Assembly (NCBI RefSeq): GCF_006715175.1
Contig: NZ_VFMQ01000001.1
Span: forward strand, 1,922,001 to 1,986,000
Source: Curtobacterium citreum
GTDB taxonomy: Bacteria; Actinomycetota; Actinomycetes; Actinomycetales; Microbacteriaceae
Direction of reading: 5' to 3'
Length of the DNA stretch: 64,000 nt
A model generated the notes under the pieces. The model was not told the DNA's origin, did not search any database, and worked only from the letters and a program-made list of their open reading frames with translations. Both the position numbers and the translations under genes were made by a program. This document shows positions 34,769 through 42,022 of this stretch, in pieces. Position 1 is the stretch's first letter; every line of letters begins with the position of its first letter.

Positions 34769-35284
34769 TTGACCGAGGTACACCCCGAAAGGACGATCGA
34801 GCACTGGGGCGGTGTTCTCGTCACGCTGGACGGCGCGTCGGGCACTGAATGGCGCGAGTTGCCGTGGTCCCTCCTGCGCGAGGCGCTCCGTGCGCACGCG
34901 CTCGGTCCGGGCGGGGAACTGCTCGTCATCGAGTGCCGCGACACCGATGCCGAAGACGCCGCGGTACGCGGGCGAGCGCAGGTGCTCTCCCTCGGTGCCG
35001 GGTACGGCGTCATCGTGGAACTCCGGGACGACACCAAGGACGTGTCGTTGTACGAGCGCATCGCACTGCGCGACGAGCCTCGGGATGTCCTCCGACTGAC
35101 GCTCTCTCCGACCTGGACCGCCGTCGTGCGCCAGGCCGAGATCCTCTCGCCGTGGCAAGCTGCCTCTGTCCTCGGGTGGATGATGCCCTGCGACGTTCCC
35201 CTGCTCGACGACTACTGGACGTCAGAGCAGGCTCTCGACTTCTGGCAGGACGTCCGAGCGGGCCGTCGCCGCTCACCGGTGTGA
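34769..35284 (+). CDS. Hypothetical protein, immunity-like
   Basis: A 171-aa protein from a TTG that has a good ribosome binding site (GGAGAAG); a GTG at 34715 extends it without such a site. It is acidic, with regular strands and a C-terminal DDYWTSEQALDFWQDV. Size, acidity and the terminal Trp-rich helix recall cytosolic immunity proteins. The product of 37965-38354 ends in a similar TWWTDQERLDAFW. No family assignment is possible by eye. Confidence 0.5.
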   Translation: MTEVHPERTIEHWGGVLVTLDGASGTEWRELPWSLLREALRAHALGPGGELLVIECRDTDAEDAAVRGRAQVLSLGAGYGVIVELRDDTKDVSLYERIALRDEPRDVLRLTLSPTWTAVVRQAEILSPWQAASVLGWMMPCDVPLLDDYWTSEQALDFWQDVRAGRRRSPV

Positions 35285-35448
35285 TGCCGCACGACATCGT
35301 CTCGTCGCCAGTTCGTGGCACGTTTCTTGGCACGAATCTGTACGCATCGCCGTTCATCTCCGTTGATGTCGGTTCCATTCGGAAGCCCGCACCGGCGCGG
35401 ATCTCGGGCCAGATGCCAGCCACGACGGGCAGGCCGTTCGACGGCACA

Positions 35449-35498
35449 TTTCCCTGACACGAAAGAGGTCACTGGTTCGATCCCAGTATCGCCCACCA
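35449..35498 (+). other. tRNA-Val(GAC)-like 3' fragment, putative attR
   Basis: The DNA from TTCCCTGACAC through GAAAGAGGTC to the T-arm (ACTGG-TTCGATC-CCAGT) and ATCGCCC-A-CCA is the anticodon-loop-to-3'-end half of a tRNA. The loop CTGACAC carries a GAC anticodon, i.e. valine. The D-arm and 5' acceptor strand (expected GGGCGAT) are absent upstream. A truncated 3' half followed by the tRNA's own terminator is the standard trace left by integration into a tRNA gene. Confidence 0.75.
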
Positions 35499-35503
35499 CA
35501 TGG

Positions 35504-35527
35504 AAACCCCCGCTTCGGCGGGGGTTT
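35504..35527 (+). terminator. Terminator downstream of the tRNA fragment
   Basis: Ten-bp stem AAACCCCCGC / GCGGGGGTTT around a TTCG tetraloop, followed by further T. It is a typical tRNA terminator left in place next to the fragment. Confidence 0.85.
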
Positions 35528-35594
35528 TCGCGTTTCCTGCAGCGCAACCGGTGGATCCCCTGAACGGCGGAGGGCTGCACCGATCTGCGTGCCG

Positions 35595-36164
35595 TCAACG
35601 GGCGTGCACCGCGATGCGCCCGCGGTCTCCCACGACCGCGTGTTCGACCACGAGTCGAACGGTCTCGTCCACGGACTGCGACGCCGTGTCGATCCACCAA
35701 CCCTGGTCCCGGAACCCGTCCCGCATCGAGCGGTCGAGCGCCTCGTGCCCGTCGAACTCGAAACGGTCCGCCGATGGCCGCGCGGCGTTCCGGGCTCTGC
35801 AGGTCGCTCCGCCGGGTGCCAGGACCACGAGGGAGGTCGGGGCCCGCGGCAGCACGCCGAGGAGGTGGTCGAGGTGGTGCGCATCGGGGAGGACGCAGTC
35901 GACGACCGTGTCGAAGCCTGCGGTCACGAAGTTCGTGGTCAGCGCGCCGATGTTCCGGTGGCACAACGCCATCTGCCGTGCGGCCTCGTCCGCGGGGTGT
36001 CCCAGCGGCCACACCGCGCCGGACCTGACCATCCGGCTGACGTCGTCCGCGGCGACACGGGCCGCGCGTGGCAGCGCAGCGGCGAGGCGCGCACTGACGG
36101 TCGACTTGCCCGCCCCGGGCATGCCGGTGATGATCCAGGTCCGCCCACCACGCTCGACTGCCAT
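35595..36164 (-). CDS. P-loop nucleotide kinase-like ATPase
   Basis: A 189-aa protein with Walker A GMPGAGKST near residue 14 and a second conserved acidic strand (DTVVDCVLPDAHHLDHLL). It belongs to the AAA_33/zeta-type small-kinase group, phosphotransferases of variable substrate. The C-terminus contains RPSADRFEFDGHEALDR, a lid-like region. The start ATG at 36164 is the first good one. It is the first gene beyond the att scar. Confidence 0.75.
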   Translation of the reverse strand: MAVERGGRTWIITGMPGAGKSTVSARLAAALPRAARVAADDVSRMVRSGAVWPLGHPADEAARQMALCHRNIGALTTNFVTAGFDTVVDCVLPDAHHLDHLLGVLPRAPTSLVVLAPGGATCRARNAARPSADRFEFDGHEALDRSMRDGFRDQGWWIDTASQSVDETVRLVVEHAVVGDRGRIAVHAR

Positions 36165-36221
36165 GCGCCGAGTCTGCCGTGCCGTGACGTCCTCCGCGCG
36201 GACGTCGTTCGTGCTCGTCCG

Positions 36222-37130
36222 TCAGCCGACGCGTCGAGCGGCAGCGGAGCCGACCGTCCCGGAAACCTCGGTCCCGTTCCCGTCCGGCCACCACACGGAC
36301 ACCCGCTGTCCGTCCGCGTCGACCGGTGTCGCCTCGAACGCGGCGACGACCGCCTTCGCCTGACGCTCCGTCGGGACGACCGCAGTCACCAGGGACCCGG
36401 ACACGGAGAACCTCCGGACATCCGGATCCGCTGCGGCGACTCGAGCCGCCGTCTCGACGGTCGTCTCCGACACCGGTGACGAGCCGGTGACGGATACGTA
36501 CGTCGTCCACGTCTTCGCTGTCCCGACGTACACCGACGACGGGTCGTCGCCGTCCAGGTGCGCGCGCAGCCAGGCCGCTGCTGCGGGAAGGGACGACGGA
36601 GTCCGCACGCGGACGGTCGTGGAAGCCCCCTGCTGGGCGACCGTCACGTCCGGGAGCGCGGCCGCCGCGGTCACCAACCGGAAGCCCCGTTCGTCCACCG
36701 TCAGCGGCGCCGCGGACGGCGCTGGTGTCGCACCGGACGGGTTCGCCAGGTCGAGCTCCCACGCGGCGAGGTCGTGCCCGGCGGGCGCCCTGACGGTCGC
36801 CGTCGATGGTCCGAGCGCCGCCCGCACCGAGCGGACCTGCTCGAGCGTGAACCCGGCACGGACACGAACGGTGAAGTCCGCCGACCACGCGGCCGTCTCG
36901 AGGTACTCCCGGGACACGCAGTGCGAGTCGTCCGGCTGCCAGTACCGCGCGGTGACCACCACCACCCCCGGCAACGCTTCGAGACGCTTCACCGTCGGCG
37001 CGTACTCCGCGGTGACCGACGGACCCGGCTCGAGCGGTGAGCACCACGAACCGGCACCGCAGCCGGTGAGCGCGGTCGCGGCCGCAGCCCCCACGACTGC
37101 AGCCGCGACCCACCGGATTCCCCTCACCAC
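36222..37130 (-). CDS. Secreted lipoprotein of unknown function
   Basis: A 302-aa protein from two adjacent GTG codons. It has a lipoprotein signal peptide: RGIRWVAAAVVGAAAATALT then C24 with lipobox ALTGC. The mature part is beta-rich with two related halves, each containing a TVRVR strand (FTVRVRAGFTLEQVRSVRAAL; TTVRVRTPSSLPAAAAWLRAHL), suggesting an internal duplication. No known family is recognised. Confidence 0.7.
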   Translation of the reverse strand: MVRGIRWVAAAVVGAAAATALTGCGAGSWCSPLEPGPSVTAEYAPTVKRLEALPGVVVVTARYWQPDDSHCVSREYLETAAWSADFTVRVRAGFTLEQVRSVRAALGPSTATVRAPAGHDLAAWELDLANPSGATPAPSAAPLTVDERGFRLVTAAAALPDVTVAQQGASTTVRVRTPSSLPAAAAWLRAHLDGDDPSSVYVGTAKTWTTYVSVTGSSPVSETTVETAARVAAADPDVRRFSVSGSLVTAVVPTERQAKAVVAAFEATPVDADGQRVSVWWPDGNGTEVSGTVGSAAARRVG

Positions 37131-37234
37131 CCCACTGTGCCGAGGACCGCACGCCGACACATCAGCCCACAGGACGAACTGTGTCCTGCGACGTAGCCGG
37201 GTGGTCAGTTGGCGACCACCGGTGCGGTGGATCG

Positions 37235-37918
37235 ATGGACCTGGGCCGACTCTTCCGGCGGGGGAACCACGACCCTGCACCAGCCGACGACGCGACCGAC
37301 CGGCTCCGAGCAGCGCTCGCCCGGCTCGTCGCCCGCATCCCTGGCGACACGATGCTGCACCCGCCGGCGACCGAAGCCGCACTCACGCACGCGGGGACGC
37401 ACCTCGGCAGGGAACTGCCGGCGGACGTCCGCGCGCTGTACCTGCTGCACGACGGACAACACCAGTACACGGCAGCGGATCCGCGCTTCGCCGCCGGCCT
37501 GTTCGCCGGGGCGCCGCTGCTGCCGGTACAGGACCTGCTCCTGAACTGGGACAACTGGGCGGGGTTCGAGTCCCGGGAGGACATGGACGAGTTCGCGTCC
37601 TCGGACCCCGACGGGTTCGTGCAGGCGAAGTACTCCGTCCGCGGGTGGATCCCGCTCACCCACGACGGCAGCGGCAGCCACATCGGCGTGGACCTCGATC
37701 CCGGCCCAGCCGGCACCGTCGGACAGGTCATCACCTTCGGGTCGGACGACGAGGGGCACCACGTGCTCGCGCCGACCCTGGCGTCGTACCTCGAGCAGGT
37801 GTCCGACCTCGTCGAGTCCGGTGACCTCATCCCGTCTGCGGACGAGGACGACCCGGACTGGACGTCCAGCCGCCCGCTGTCGCAGCTGTTCCACCCGACC
37901 GGGCGTCCAGCCGCCTGA
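37235..37918 (+). CDS. SMI1/KNR4 (SUKH) family protein
   Basis: A 227-aa protein starting at the ATG at 37235 (MDLGRLFRRG). The SUKH core is at about 45-190: an AALTHAGTHLGRELPADVRALYLLHDG helix-strand, WDNWAGFESRED, WIPLTHDGSGSHIGVDLDP and GQVITFGSDDEG. SUKH proteins are often immunity proteins in toxin systems, but many are stand-alone. No toxin gene is adjacent. Confidence 0.8.
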   Translation: MDLGRLFRRGNHDPAPADDATDRLRAALARLVARIPGDTMLHPPATEAALTHAGTHLGRELPADVRALYLLHDGQHQYTAADPRFAAGLFAGAPLLPVQDLLLNWDNWAGFESREDMDEFASSDPDGFVQAKYSVRGWIPLTHDGSGSHIGVDLDPGPAGTVGQVITFGSDDEGHHVLAPTLASYLEQVSDLVESGDLIPSADEDDPDWTSSRPLSQLFHPTGRPAA

Positions 37919-37964
37919 CCGGCGATCGCGCCGGACCGCCGCCGTGCTGTGGCAACATGCGTCC

Positions 37965-38354
37965 ATGCGGATCTGGCCGAGGCGTGCTGCACGGACACCG
38001 CCGCACGAGGTGATCGACGTCCACCCGGGCGTGCCGCCGCTCAGTGCGTGGGGCCGCAACGGCATCGTCGGCACGATCGGGTCCGGTCCGGCCGCCGGGG
38101 CGACCGTGGTCGCGCACCCGCACTGGAACGAGCGCGGTGCCCTGGACTACTACGAACTGGAGGTCTGGGACCGGACGGGACCCGTGTTCGACGAGGACGG
38201 CCGCTTCGTCATGGAGGACTGGGGGCCCGATGATCGGGTGCCCGGTACGGAGGGGGGTCTCGTCGACGCGCTGACCCGTGAGGTCGACGTCACGTGGTGG
38301 ACCGACCAGGAACGCCTCGACGCGTTCTGGTCGACGCACTGGGACCGCCGCTGA
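37965..38354 (+). CDS. Hypothetical protein, immunity-like
   Basis: A 129-aa acidic protein from the ATG at 37965, 46 bases after the SUKH gene and probably in one transcript. It is beta-rich in the middle (ALDYYELEVWDRTG) with a C-terminal helix TWWTDQERLDAFWSTHW. The pairing with a SUKH protein and the C-terminal resemblance to the product of 34769-35284 are the only hints to a role. Confidence 0.55.
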   Translation: MRIWPRRAARTPPHEVIDVHPGVPPLSAWGRNGIVGTIGSGPAAGATVVAHPHWNERGALDYYELEVWDRTGPVFDEDGRFVMEDWGPDDRVPGTEGGLVDALTREVDVTWWTDQERLDAFWSTHWDRR

Positions 38355-38405
38355 ACCGTCCGTCGCCGATCGCCAGCACGGTGCGGACGGACACCGGGGC
38401 CCTGG

Positions 38406-38612
38406 TCAGACCGGCCGGTAGATCGCGATCGGGGGAGCCGACGGGTCGCCGTCGTCGTGCGCGTCGCCGGTGGCGAGCCAGACCCGGTCCTCGTGCTCGA
38501 TCGTCGTCGGCAGGTCGCCGTGCACGAGGATGCGGATCGCGGGGGCTTCGCCGTCGATCAGGTCGACGCCGTGGGCCTCGGTGCCGCCGGGGTTGTCGTG
38601 CACGTAGCTCAT
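38406..38612 (-). CDS. Small hypothetical protein (68 aa)
   Basis: An ATG at 38612 (MSYVHDNPGGTEAHGVDLID) was chosen over an in-frame GTG 33 bases upstream. It is strand-rich (IRILVHGDLPTTIEHEDRVWLA). No family is known and there is no clear operon partner; it is convergent with the preceding gene. Confidence 0.5.
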   Translation of the reverse strand: MSYVHDNPGGTEAHGVDLIDGEAPAIRILVHGDLPTTIEHEDRVWLATGDAHDDGDPSAPPIAIYRPV

Positions 38613-38867
38613 GGGCCCAGTGAACCCGTCCGGGGCTGGGAACACCTCGCCCTGGCCGCCCGGTCCCTCGCAGCGTTCGGGTCACCGCGATGGACCGGGC
38701 AGCGGGGCGGGTGACCCCGGTGTCCGAGGACGGCCGTCCTCGGCACCGAGGAGTCATCCGGAGACCGGCGGGTACCGGATTGGTCCGACGTGCCGGAGCA
38801 AGCGACGCGCCCGGTGGAGCACACGATCCGCGTGCCCAGCCGATGTCGGGGTAGAGTGTTCGAGTAC

Positions 38868-38939
38868 GCGGATGTGGCGCAGTGGTAGCGCATCACCTTG
38901 CCAAGGTGAGGGTCGCGAGTTCGAATCTCGTCATCCGCT
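38868..38939 (+). tRNA. tRNA-Gly(GCC)
   Basis: Complete cloverleaf: acceptor GCGGATG/CATCCGC with discriminator T, D-arm with AGTGGTAG, anticodon arm TCACC-TTGCCAA-GGTGA with anticodon GCC at 38900-38902, and T-arm GCGAG-TTCGAAT-CTCGT. CCA is not encoded. A -10-like TAGAGT lies upstream at about 38852. Confidence 0.97.
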
Positions 38940-38974
38940 CGGAACACGCGAAGCAGCACGGTCAGCATCGCGAC

Positions 38975-39008
38975 ACGAAGGCCCCGGTCAGTCGATCGGG
39001 GCCTTCGT
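38975..39008 (+). terminator. Terminator after tRNA-Gly
   Basis: Twelve-bp perfect stem ACGAAGGCCCCG / CGGGGCCTTCGT with a 10-base loop, 35 bases after the tRNA. It can also end the convergent reductase transcript. Confidence 0.8.
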
Positions 39009-39045
39009 CGTTCAGCCGGTCCGGATCAGCGGATCCGGGTCCCGG

Positions 39046-39846
39046 TCACCCCGCGCCGCCGAAGCGCTCGGCCCGCACGTCGGACACGTCGTGCCCGAGC
39101 TCCCCGAGCCACCGCAGCACCTGCTCGACGAACGGCGTCGACCCGCACACGTACACGAGCGCGCCGACCTCGGGCGGGAACACCGCACGCTCGAGCCCGT
39201 CGCGGGTCAGGCGGCCGACCGGCATCCCCGACCCCTCGGGCGCACGGCGGCTGTAGACGTGCGTGACCTCGAGGGGCGCGGGGGAGCGCAGCGCGGCGTC
39301 GAGCTCCTCGACGAAGAAGTCGTCCTCGGGCGTGCGCGTCGCGGCGAGGAGCCGGAAGGGCACCGGGTCGTCGGCGGCCGCGTGCGCGGTGACCATCGGG
39401 AGCAGGGGCACGATCCCCGATCCGCCGGCGATCAGTTGGACGGGCCGGTCGGAGCGCCCTGGACGCCAGACGAACCAGCCGCCGAGCGGACCGTGCACGT
39501 CGAGCCCGTCGCCGACCTCGATCGCGTCGACGAGGAACGGTGAGACCTCGCCGCCCTCGACGCGGTCGACGGCCAGGACCACCCGCGTGCCCTCGCCGGC
39601 GGAGGCGATCGAGTACGAGCGGGAGGCCTGGTAGCCGTCCTCGGCGGTCAGGCGCAGGTCGAGGTGCTGGCCGGGGTCGTTGCCGGGCCAGGTCGGCACG
39701 TCGAGGACGATGCGGCGCGCGTTCGGCGTCTCCTGCGCGACGGCGGCGACCGTCGCCGGGTGCCAGGCCGGCCGCCTGCGGGACGCGGCGGACGGGGCGG
39801 GGGTGGGGCGTGCCTCCAGGCCATCGACCGGTGCGGACCCGCTCAC
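39046..39846 (-). CDS. FAD-binding ferredoxin/flavodoxin-type reductase
   Basis: A 266-aa oxidoreductase of the ferredoxin-NADP reductase superfamily: FAD domain (about 28-125, with RSYSIASAGEG) and NAD(P) domain (about 130-266, with QLIAGGSGIVPLLPM and VYVCGSTPFVEQV). There is no iron-sulfur domain. The GTG start overlaps the stop of the molybdopterin enzyme gene, so it probably supplies or takes its electrons. Residues 10-16 (GLEARPTP region) are encoded by a copy of the dispersed GGAGGCACG repeat. Confidence 0.88.
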   Translation of the reverse strand: MSGSAPVDGLEARPTPAPSAASRRRPAWHPATVAAVAQETPNARRIVLDVPTWPGNDPGQHLDLRLTAEDGYQASRSYSIASAGEGTRVVLAVDRVEGGEVSPFLVDAIEVGDGLDVHGPLGGWFVWRPGRSDRPVQLIAGGSGIVPLLPMVTAHAAADDPVPFRLLAATRTPEDDFFVEELDAALRSPAPLEVTHVYSRRAPEGSGMPVGRLTRDGLERAVFPPEVGALVYVCGSTPFVEQVLRWLGELGHDVSDVRAERFGGAG

Positions 39847-40436
39847 CAGTACCGCTCTTCCTTCCAGGGGTCGCCGTGCATGTTGTAGCCGGCGTTCTCC
39901 CAGAAGCCGGGCTCGTCGTCGGACTGCATGACGATCCCGCGGACCCACTTCGCGCTCTTCCAGAAGTACAGGTGCGGGACGAGCAGCCGCGCGGGCCCGC
40001 CGTGCTCCGGCTCGAGCGGCTCGCCGTCCGCCTCGAACGCGATCCAGGACTGCCCGTCGAGCAGTTCGTCGAGCGGCACGTTCGTCGTGTAGCCGCCGAA
40101 GCTGTGCACCATGCAGTACTCGAGCGAGGTCTCGACGTCGGCGAAGAACCGGTCGAGGGGGACGCCGCGCCACGGCATGTCGAGCTTGGTCCAGTGCGTC
40201 ACGCAGTGGATGTCGACGGTGACGTCCTCGACGCCGAGCGCCTGCGCCTCGTCCCACGTCCACGTGTGCAGCCCGGTCTCGGTCCGGATCGAGAAGCTCC
40301 AGTCGGCCGGCTCGATGTCCGGCGTCGCCCCGGCGGACAGCACGGGCCAGTCCCGCACGAGGGTCTGCCCCGGCGGGATCCGGGGGTCGTCGCGGTCGTC
40401 CCGGCGTCCGCCGAAGCCGCGGGTGAACGTCGCCAT
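39843..40436 (-). CDS. Molybdopterin-dependent oxidoreductase (sulfite oxidase/YedY fold)
   Basis: A 197-aa soluble Moco enzyme. The fold is indicated by WSFSIRTETGLHTWTWDEA, the molybdenum-ligand cysteine in VDIHCVTHWTKLDMPWRGV, SFGGYTTNVPLDELLDG and EHGGPARLLVPHLYFWKSAKWVRGI, and the final YNMHGDPWKEERYW. There is no signal peptide. The substrate is unknown. The start ATG at 40436 has GAAGGAGC upstream. It is coupled to the flavin reductase downstream, suggesting a two-component reductase. Confidence 0.9.
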   Translation of the reverse strand: MATFTRGFGGRRDDRDDPRIPPGQTLVRDWPVLSAGATPDIEPADWSFSIRTETGLHTWTWDEAQALGVEDVTVDIHCVTHWTKLDMPWRGVPLDRFFADVETSLEYCMVHSFGGYTTNVPLDELLDGQSWIAFEADGEPLEPEHGGPARLLVPHLYFWKSAKWVRGIVMQSDDEPGFWENAGYNMHGDPWKEERYW

Positions 40437-40584
40437 GGGTGCTCCTTCGAAGGGTGGTCGTGACCGATCATGCCGTGTCCGGACGCGTGGTGTGTGTCCG
40501 GCAGGTGACAGCGCGGTCTGCGGCCCAGCTGGCAGGTCGCCGTGCGTCCGCCGGAGGGCCGCGGTCCGCCCGTACCCTCGGCAC

Positions 40585-41037
40585 ATGAGCGGGCACACGG
40601 GGCGGGCGGACGACGCGGACGCGGACGCCGCGGCGCCGGCCGACCGGGTCCTGCTCGCGGGTGCCGCTGACGACCTGCCCGAGATCCGACTGCTGCTCGA
40701 TGCGCTGCCCGACACCGCGTACGGCCAGGTCGTCGTCGAGGTGGCCTTCGCCGAGCAGGTCCGCATCCTGCCGGCACCGCCCCGGCTGAGCGTCACCTGG
40801 CTCGTCCGGTGCGAGCGCCCGTCGCTCCTGCCGTCGCTCGTGTTCGCCGACCACGGTGAACTCCTCGCCGAGGCCGTCACCGCGTGGGCGTCCGAGTGGG
40901 GCGTCGCGGGCGCCGAGCCTCGCACCGCCGTCTGGATCGGCTGCGCCGACAGCCCGTGGGTCGAGCGTGCGCGCTCGATCGTCCAGCTCGGGCTCGCCGA
41001 CGCGGGTCAGCAGGTCCAGGTCGAGTCCGGCAGCTGA
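40585..41037 (+). CDS. SIP-like (siderophore-interacting protein C-terminal) domain protein
   Basis: A 150-aa protein resembling the NAD(P)-binding half of siderophore-interacting proteins: DRVLLAGAADDLPEIRLLLDAL, then VVVEVAFAEQVRIL and a C-terminal ERARSIVQLGLADAG. The flavin half is missing, as in many actinobacterial paralogues. It is divergent from the molybdopterin operon. Confidence 0.75.
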   Translation: MSGHTGRADDADADAAAPADRVLLAGAADDLPEIRLLLDALPDTAYGQVVVEVAFAEQVRILPAPPRLSVTWLVRCERPSLLPSLVFADHGELLAEAVTAWASEWGVAGAEPRTAVWIGCADSPWVERARSIVQLGLADAGQQVQVESGS

Positions 41038-41041
41038 CGCC

Positions 41042-41062
41042 GGCCTGGAGGCACGTGGCGGC
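41042..41062 (+). repeat. Copy of dispersed repeat (CCTGGAGGCACG)
   Basis: Right after the SIP-like gene: GGCCTGGAGGCACGTGGCGG. It shares the 13-base start of the copies at 46411 and 46586. Confidence 0.7.
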
Positions 41063-41137
41063 GCCGCCGGGTCGGTGCGGTCCGCCGTCCGGGAACGGCG
41101 CGTCGGACTCGGGTCGGCCAGCCGGGTGGGGCGGGCG

Positions 41138-42022
41138 TCAGTGGGTGGCGTCGGCGTGCTCGGGGAACAGCACGTCGGGAGCGTCGACGCGTCGGTCCGT
41201 GACCGTCGTCGGGCTCTCGAGGTGCACGGCCCCGGACGGCAGGATCCCGGCGCCGCCGAAGCGCTCCATGACCCGCCACTGGGCGACGACGTCCTCGCCG
41301 GCGTGCTCGGTGGGCAGCACGGGCCAGAAGCCGAACCCGCCGACGGCCTCGAGCGCCGCGCGGTCGTAGAGGACGCAGGCCCCGACCCAGGCGACCCGGT
41401 AGGGCACCCAGCCGCCGGGCTCCACGTCGAGGTCCGCGGCGACGTGCGTCGGGTTCGCGGCGTTGTGCAGCGAGAGACGGTCGAACGCCGGGGTGCCGCG
41501 ACGGACGACCTCGGGGACGACGGGGCCGTCCCACGGCTCGTACACGGCCGTCTCGTGCGGCCGTCGGTCGTCCAGGTAGGACAGCCCCTGCACGGCACTG
41601 CCGACGAACCCGCAGCCCAGGGAGCGGAGCGCGTCGAGCATCCGGCGGACCGAGCCCGGTTCGAGCCAGACGTCGTCGTCGAGGTACAGCACCGCGGGTG
41701 CGGTGGCGTGGTCGAGCAGGTGCTGCCGGTGCTCTGCCAAGCCGCGCCGTTCCGGGTGCGCGAGGAGCGTGACGGGGCGGCCCTGAGCCTCCAGGACGCG
41801 CAGCATGGCGGCGACCGCCGGCGCGGTGGCGGCGTCCTGGCCCGCGGACTGGTCGCTGAGGACGAGGCGGAACGCGACGTCGGTCTGGGCGGCGAGCCCG
41901 GCGAGGGTCGTGGCGAGCTCGGCGGGACGTCCGACCGTCGGGACGAGGACGTCCACCTCCGCGTCGAGCGGGGCGTCGTGCGACGGCCGGGCCCACGCGC
42001 CCGACCAGCGGGCCGCGGTCAC
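41138..42022 (-). CDS. Glycosyltransferase family 2
   Basis: A 294-aa enzyme with a GT-A fold: VDVLVPTVGRPAELATTLAGL at the N-terminus, metal-binding DDD in LYLDDDVWLEPGS, and a later acceptor/catalytic ED in HAGEDVVAQW. There is no membrane segment. The GTG start overlaps the HldE stop (GTGA), placing it last in the operon aldehyde dehydrogenase-HldE-GT2. It is likely to build a heptose-containing glycan. Confidence 0.88.
   Translation of the reverse strand: MTAARWSGAWARPSHDAPLDAEVDVLVPTVGRPAELATTLAGLAAQTDVAFRLVLSDQSAGQDAATAPAVAAMLRVLEAQGRPVTLLAHPERRGLAEHRQHLLDHATAPAVLYLDDDVWLEPGSVRRMLDALRSLGCGFVGSAVQGLSYLDDRRPHETAVYEPWDGPVVPEVVRRGTPAFDRLSLHNAANPTHVAADLDVEPGGWVPYRVAWVGACVLYDRAALEAVGGFGFWPVLPTEHAGEDVVAQWRVMERFGGAGILPSGAVHLESPTTVTDRRVDAPDVLFPEHADATH

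Larger units (their letters stand above)
1..35498. mobile_element. Putative tRNA-Val-integrated genomic island (left end outside window)
   Basis: The proposed element runs from an integrase/excisionase pair near the left edge to a truncated tRNA-Val-like 3' end at 35449-35498. The orientation is right for classic integration into the 3' half of a tRNA gene: intact tRNA and integrase on one side, a duplicated 3' fragment (attR) on the other. The intact tRNA is not in the window, so the left border is inferred. Contents are accessory genes at both flanks and a DosR-type dormancy regulon in the middle. The alternative is a smaller element plus an unrelated older island. Confidence 0.5.

Noticed and set aside
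35212..37152. 646-aa minus-strand frame containing VGDTGIEPVTSF
   Set aside because: That peptide is the well-known translation artefact of the antisense strand of a tRNA 3' end at attachment sites; it supports the att call but is not a protein.
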